Source: an uncultured Saprospiraceae bacterium (GTDB lineage Bacteria > Bacteroidota > Bacteroidia > Chitinophagales > Saprospiraceae). Taken from it: DNA of 37,755 nucleotides. The stretch's first letter is position 1. The number at the start of each line of letters is the position of its first letter. Both the position numbers and the translations under genes were made by a program. Shown one piece after another: positions 35,339 through 37,755 of the stretch. The notes beneath the pieces were generated by a model. The model was given only the letters and a program-made list of their open reading frames with translations. It was not told the origin of the DNA and made no database searches. Location: NCBI GenBank assembly GCA_938016265.1, contig CALLWB010000141.1, positions 1-37,755 of the forward strand. The letters are read 5' to 3'.

Positions 35339-36892
35339 ATGTTAGCAAAGACATTTGGGAGTGCTGTCCATGGAGTAGATGCCACCACGATTACCATTGA
35401 AGTAAATGCCGGCGGGAATGTAGGCGAAGGGAAACCTGGCTATTCGCTAGTAGGACTACCTGACAGTGCAGTTCGAGAAGGGTATCAGCGGATAGAAGCC
35501 GCATTAAAGAACAATGCCCAACGAATTCCACGGATCAAAATTATTATAAATATGGCACCGGCAGATATTCGTAAGGAAGGTTCGTTTTATGACCTGCCTA
35601 TCGCTATCGGTGTTTTGGCAGCAACAGAAAAGATTCCAACCGCTGCGATTGCAGACTATCTGCTCATGGGCGAGTTGTCGCTTGACGGGAGTTTGCGCCC
35701 AATTAAAGGGGCGCTACCCATAGCCATCCAAGCCCGCCGCGAAAAATTTAAAGGATTTATCCTCCCAAAACAAAACGCCCGCGAAGCAGCTATCGTCGAT
35801 GACCTAAACGTTTATGGCGTCGAAAATATCAGAGAGGTCATTGATTTTTTTAATGGGAAGGGTAGGCTTGAGCCATTATCAATAGACACCAGAGAAGAAT
35901 TTTCCTACAAAACCAGCGCCTTCGATGTGGACTTCTCCGACGTAAAAGGCCAGGAAAACATCAAAAGATCCCTAGAGATCTCCGCTGCTGGTGGACATAA
36001 TGTAATTTTAATTGGCCCTCCGGGGGCTGGAAAAACCATGCTTGCCCGCCGCTTTCCAACCATCCTCCCACCGCTTAATTTGCAGGAGGCATTGGAGACC
36101 ACGAAAATCCATTCTGTAGCAGGTAAATTGCCTACCAATACCTCCTTGGTTTCTGTACGTCCGTTTCGTTCTCCGCATCATACCATTAGTGATGGTGCGT
36201 TGGTTGGTGGTGGTTCGAATCCACAACCTGGAGAGATTTCTTTGGCCCACAACGGCGTCCTTTTTCTTGATGAATTGCCTGAGTATAAACGGACAGTATT
36301 GGAAGTGCTTCGTCAGCCAATGGAAGAGCGTAAGGTGTCGATTTCGCGCGCTCGGATATCTGTAGATTATCCGGCATCTTTTGTTCTTGTTGCTTCTATG
36401 AACCCCTGTCCGTGTGGCTTCTTCAACCACCCCACCCGAGAATGTGTCTGCGGCCCCGGCATTGTAAAACGCTACCTCAGCAAAATCTCCGGCCCGCTCC
36501 TAGACCGAATCGACCTCCATGTCGAAGTCACCCCCATCTCCTACGACGAGCTCTCTGCAGATCAAAACTCCGAGAAAAGCGAGGAGATTGCCAAGCGAGT
36601 AGTACAAGCCCGCCTCCTCCAAATAGAACGCTACAAAGAGTTGAACCAAGTGTACTGCAATGCGCAAATGCCGAGTCGGATGATTCGGGAGCTATGTGTG
36701 CTGAATGCTGCTGGGGCGTTGTTGTTGAAGACGGCGATGCAGAAGTTGCAGTTGTCTGCACGTGCGTATGATCGGATTTTGAAGGTGGCGCGGACGATTG
36801 CGGATTTGGGTGGGTGTGCGGATATTAAGATTGAGCATCTTTCTGAGGCGATTCAGTATCGGAGTTTGGATCGGGAGGGTTGGAGTGGTTGA
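35339..36892 (+). CDS. comM: ComM/YifB-family AAA+ ATPase (Mg-chelatase-like)
   Basis: The protein has 517 residues, the usual length. The N-terminal ChlI-like domain (1-180) contains VGLPDSAVREGYQRI and IIINMAPADIRKEG. The AAA+ domain has Walker A GPPGAGKT (226-233) and Walker B LFLDELPE (308-315), followed by MNPCPCGFF and ECVCGPG, the family's Cys motifs. The C-terminal part ends with RAYDRILKVARTIADL, standard for this family. ComM is a hexameric branch-migration helicase that helps recombination during natural transformation. It stands alone, with palindromes downstream that may help end its transcript. Confidence 0.95.
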   Translation: MLAKTFGSAVHGVDATTITIEVNAGGNVGEGKPGYSLVGLPDSAVREGYQRIEAALKNNAQRIPRIKIIINMAPADIRKEGSFYDLPIAIGVLAATEKIPTAAIADYLLMGELSLDGSLRPIKGALPIAIQARREKFKGFILPKQNAREAAIVDDLNVYGVENIREVIDFFNGKGRLEPLSIDTREEFSYKTSAFDVDFSDVKGQENIKRSLEISAAGGHNVILIGPPGAGKTMLARRFPTILPPLNLQEALETTKIHSVAGKLPTNTSLVSVRPFRSPHHTISDGALVGGGSNPQPGEISLAHNGVLFLDELPEYKRTVLEVLRQPMEERKVSISRARISVDYPASFVLVASMNPCPCGFFNHPTRECVCGPGIVKRYLSKISGPLLDRIDLHVEVTPISYDELSADQNSEKSEEIAKRVVQARLLQIERYKELNQVYCNAQMPSRMIRELCVLNAAGALLLKTAMQKLQLSARAYDRILKVARTIADLGGCADIKIEHLSEAIQYRSLDREGWSG

Positions 36893-36901
36893 TTATTTCA
36901 A

Positions 36902-36928
36902 CTTGAGGTCACAAATTGTGACCTCAAG
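36902..36928. repeat. Palindrome 1 of the ORF6N-linked array
   Basis: A 27-base palindrome with perfect 13-base arms (CTTGAGGTCACAA and its complement) around one A. Read with the codons beginning at 36900 it would encode NLRSQIVTSR, close to the peptide of the ORF6N gene's internal palindrome. It starts 10 bases after the comM stop. Confidence 0.9.
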
Positions 36929-36936
36929 ATGCGGAA

Positions 36937-36969
36937 AACTTTGAAGTCGCAAAATTCGATCTCAAAGTT
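36937..36969. repeat. Palindrome 2 of the ORF6N-linked array (imperfect)
   Basis: A 33-base imperfect palindrome that pairs AACTTTGA with TCAAAGTT at the ends and TCG with CGA further in, with mismatches between. It has the same overall plan as palindromes 1 and 3 but has drifted, and it no longer reads as the shared peptide. Confidence 0.65.
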
Positions 36970-36982
36970 GAATCGAAAATGC

Positions 36983-37013
36983 AATTGGAGGTCACAATTT
37001 GTGACCTCCAATT
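36983..37013. repeat. Palindrome 3 of the ORF6N-linked array
   Basis: A 31-base palindrome with perfect 15-base arms (AATTGGAGGTCACAA and complement) around one T. From 36983 it reads NWRSQFVTSN, nearly the same as NWRSHFATSN encoded inside the ORF6N gene. It is followed by TTTTT, so it could also terminate the comM transcript. Confidence 0.9.
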
Positions 37014-37045
37014 TTTAAACCCCTGAAAATACTGAGATACAGTAC

Positions 37046-37078
37046 AAATTGGGTATCACAATTTGTGATACCCAATTT
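37046..37078. repeat. Palindrome 4 of the ORF6N-linked array
   Basis: A 33-base palindrome with perfect 16-base arms (AAATTGGGTATCACAA and complement) around one T. Changes at the GGAGGTC core (to GGGTATC) are matched in the other arm, so the symmetry was kept while the sequence changed. From 37047 it reads NWVSQFVIPN. Confidence 0.9.
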
Positions 37079-37103
37079 TAGTGGGACAAAAAAATAAAGT
37101 AAA

Positions 37104-37131
37104 ATGGAGGTCTCAAAAATGTGAACTCAAA
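37104..37131. repeat. Degenerate fifth palindrome upstream of the ORF6N gene
   Basis: ATGGAGGTCTCA and TGTGAACTCAAA resemble the two arms of palindrome 3, but with several mismatches and an A-rich centre. The left arm still reads WRSQ in the same frame as the other copies. It ends 29 bases before the ORF6N start codon. Confidence 0.5.
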
Positions 37132-37160
37132 TCCAAAATTTATTATAAGAATCAATAACA

Positions 37161-37709
37161 ATGGAAAACGAAAAAAATATTCAACTTCATACTGAAGTTT
37201 TAATAAAAAAAATATTTTACATAAGAGGTTTCAAAGTGATGTTAGATAAGGATTTAGCAAGTCTGTACGGAGTAGAAAACAGAGCTTTGAAACAAGCAGT
37301 CAGAAGGAATATCGATAGATTCCCAGAAGATTTTATGTTTGAGTTGACTAAAGAAGAGCTGGAAAATTGGAGGTCGCATTTTGCGACCTCCAATCGAGAA
37401 GTAATGGGAGTAAGAATATTACCCTTTGCTTTCACAGAACACGGTGTAGCCATGCTTTCCTCCGTCCTAAAAAGCAAAAAAGCAATCGAGGTCAACATTG
37501 CTATTATGCGCACCTTCGTATCCCTTCGAAAATTCAACACTGACTTCAATGATCTACGCGAAGCCATTCTGCAAATTGAAGAAGAGATGAATACGCAATT
37601 TAAAGATATTCATCAGGCGATCAACTATTTGCTAGAGAAGGAGGAAACTAAAATCTCGCAGGAAGAACGGAGGCGGATTGGTTTTAAGTCGGACGAAAAA
37701 ATGGAGTAA
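37161..37709 (+). CDS. ORF6N-domain DNA-binding protein with an internal palindrome
   Basis: The protein has 182 residues. Residues 8-110 are an ORF6N domain, related to KilA-N domains of phage and mobile-element proteins: IRGFKVMLDKDLASLYGV, RRNIDRFPEDFMFELTKEEL, and PFAFTEHGVAMLSSVL followed by EVNIAIMRTFVSLR. The C-terminal part is a coiled coil (LREAILQIEEEMNTQF). Such proteins usually bind DNA, often in phage or accessory loci; a specific target is not known. Codons 69-78 (NWRSHFATSN) are written as a 13-base-arm palindrome at 37366-37394, the same sequence type as the intergenic palindromes upstream. No other phage genes are visible beside it before the window ends. Confidence 0.88.
   Translation: MENEKNIQLHTEVLIKKIFYIRGFKVMLDKDLASLYGVENRALKQAVRRNIDRFPEDFMFELTKEELENWRSHFATSNREVMGVRILPFAFTEHGVAMLSSVLKSKKAIEVNIAIMRTFVSLRKFNTDFNDLREAILQIEEEMNTQFKDIHQAINYLLEKEETKISQEERRRIGFKSDEKME
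37366..37394. repeat. Coding-region palindrome inside the ORF6N gene
   Basis: A 29-base palindrome (13-base perfect arms ATTGGAGGTCGCA and complement, centre TTT) spans codons 69-78. It differs from intergenic palindrome 3 by paired changes (CAC/GTG to CGC/GCG) and the centre, so symmetry is retained. It can serve as protein code and as a DNA-level site together. Confidence 0.9.
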
Positions 37710-37755
37710 TCCCTTCCCATCTTTCTCAAACTATTATTATTTGAATTAAAAATTA

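Noticed and set aside
36902-37131. CRISPR array
   Set aside because: The repeats are palindromes with unequal spacing and varied sequence, with no constant spacer length and no cas gene.

Overview
The window looks like a chromosomal segment of a Bacteroidota bacterium, most likely a Saprospiria-type marine or environmental lineage. The reasons are type IX secretion (T9SS) C-terminal sorting domains on two glycosidases, lipobox-type signal peptides, A-rich start contexts with little Shine-Dalgarno signal, exported TPR-CHAT proteins and an ORF6N gene. The phylum is well supported; the class is an inference.

Layout. 1-146 is the truncated end of a small inverted-repeat element. 499-4750 holds a secreted three-repeat beta-trefoil lectin, then a secreted Cys-rich protein closely followed by a TPR-CHAT protease-like protein with a C-terminal membrane anchor. 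4909-7576 is a tight three-gene operon: two unrecognised proteins followed by an ATP-dependent DNA ligase-type nucleotidyltransferase. 7825-10410 holds a small lipoprotein, a DUF1761 membrane protein and an unrecognised helical protein. 10801-15459 is a probable two-gene unit: a tail-fibre-like surface protein and a T9SS-exported glycosidase with four Fn3-like repeats. A complete copy of the small element (15518-15696) separates it from an M23-like/discoidin lipoprotein. An orphan histidine kinase and a HigA-like regulator follow on the minus strand, then a gene-poor 1.1 kb.

20429-22990 encodes two phosphatidylserine-decarboxylase modules fused in tandem. The minus-strand pair at 23381-26593 is a T9SS GH16 glucanase and a lipoprotein with two LAGLIDADG homing-endonuclease motifs plus a C-terminal trefoil-like region. 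An OmpA lipoprotein and a second exported TPR-CHAT protein (ten exact 42-residue repeats) come next. A minus-strand accessory block (31127-34776) holds a small unknown, a SWIM zinc-finger protein, a DUF4261-like protein, a beta-propeller lipoprotein and a Crp/Fnr regulator. A third, internally deleted copy of the small element precedes comM (YifB). The window ends with an ORF6N gene preceded by an array of near-perfect palindromes; the same palindrome also lies inside the gene.

The strongest novelty candidates are: (1) the ORF6N locus, where intergenic palindromes read as the same peptide as a palindrome inside the gene; (2) the exported lipoprotein with both LAGLIDADG motifs; (3) the ligase operon with two unknown partners; (4) the tandem PSD fusion; (5) the inverted-repeat element family with an internal-deletion derivative. 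No tRNA, rRNA, CRISPR array or transposase gene was seen.
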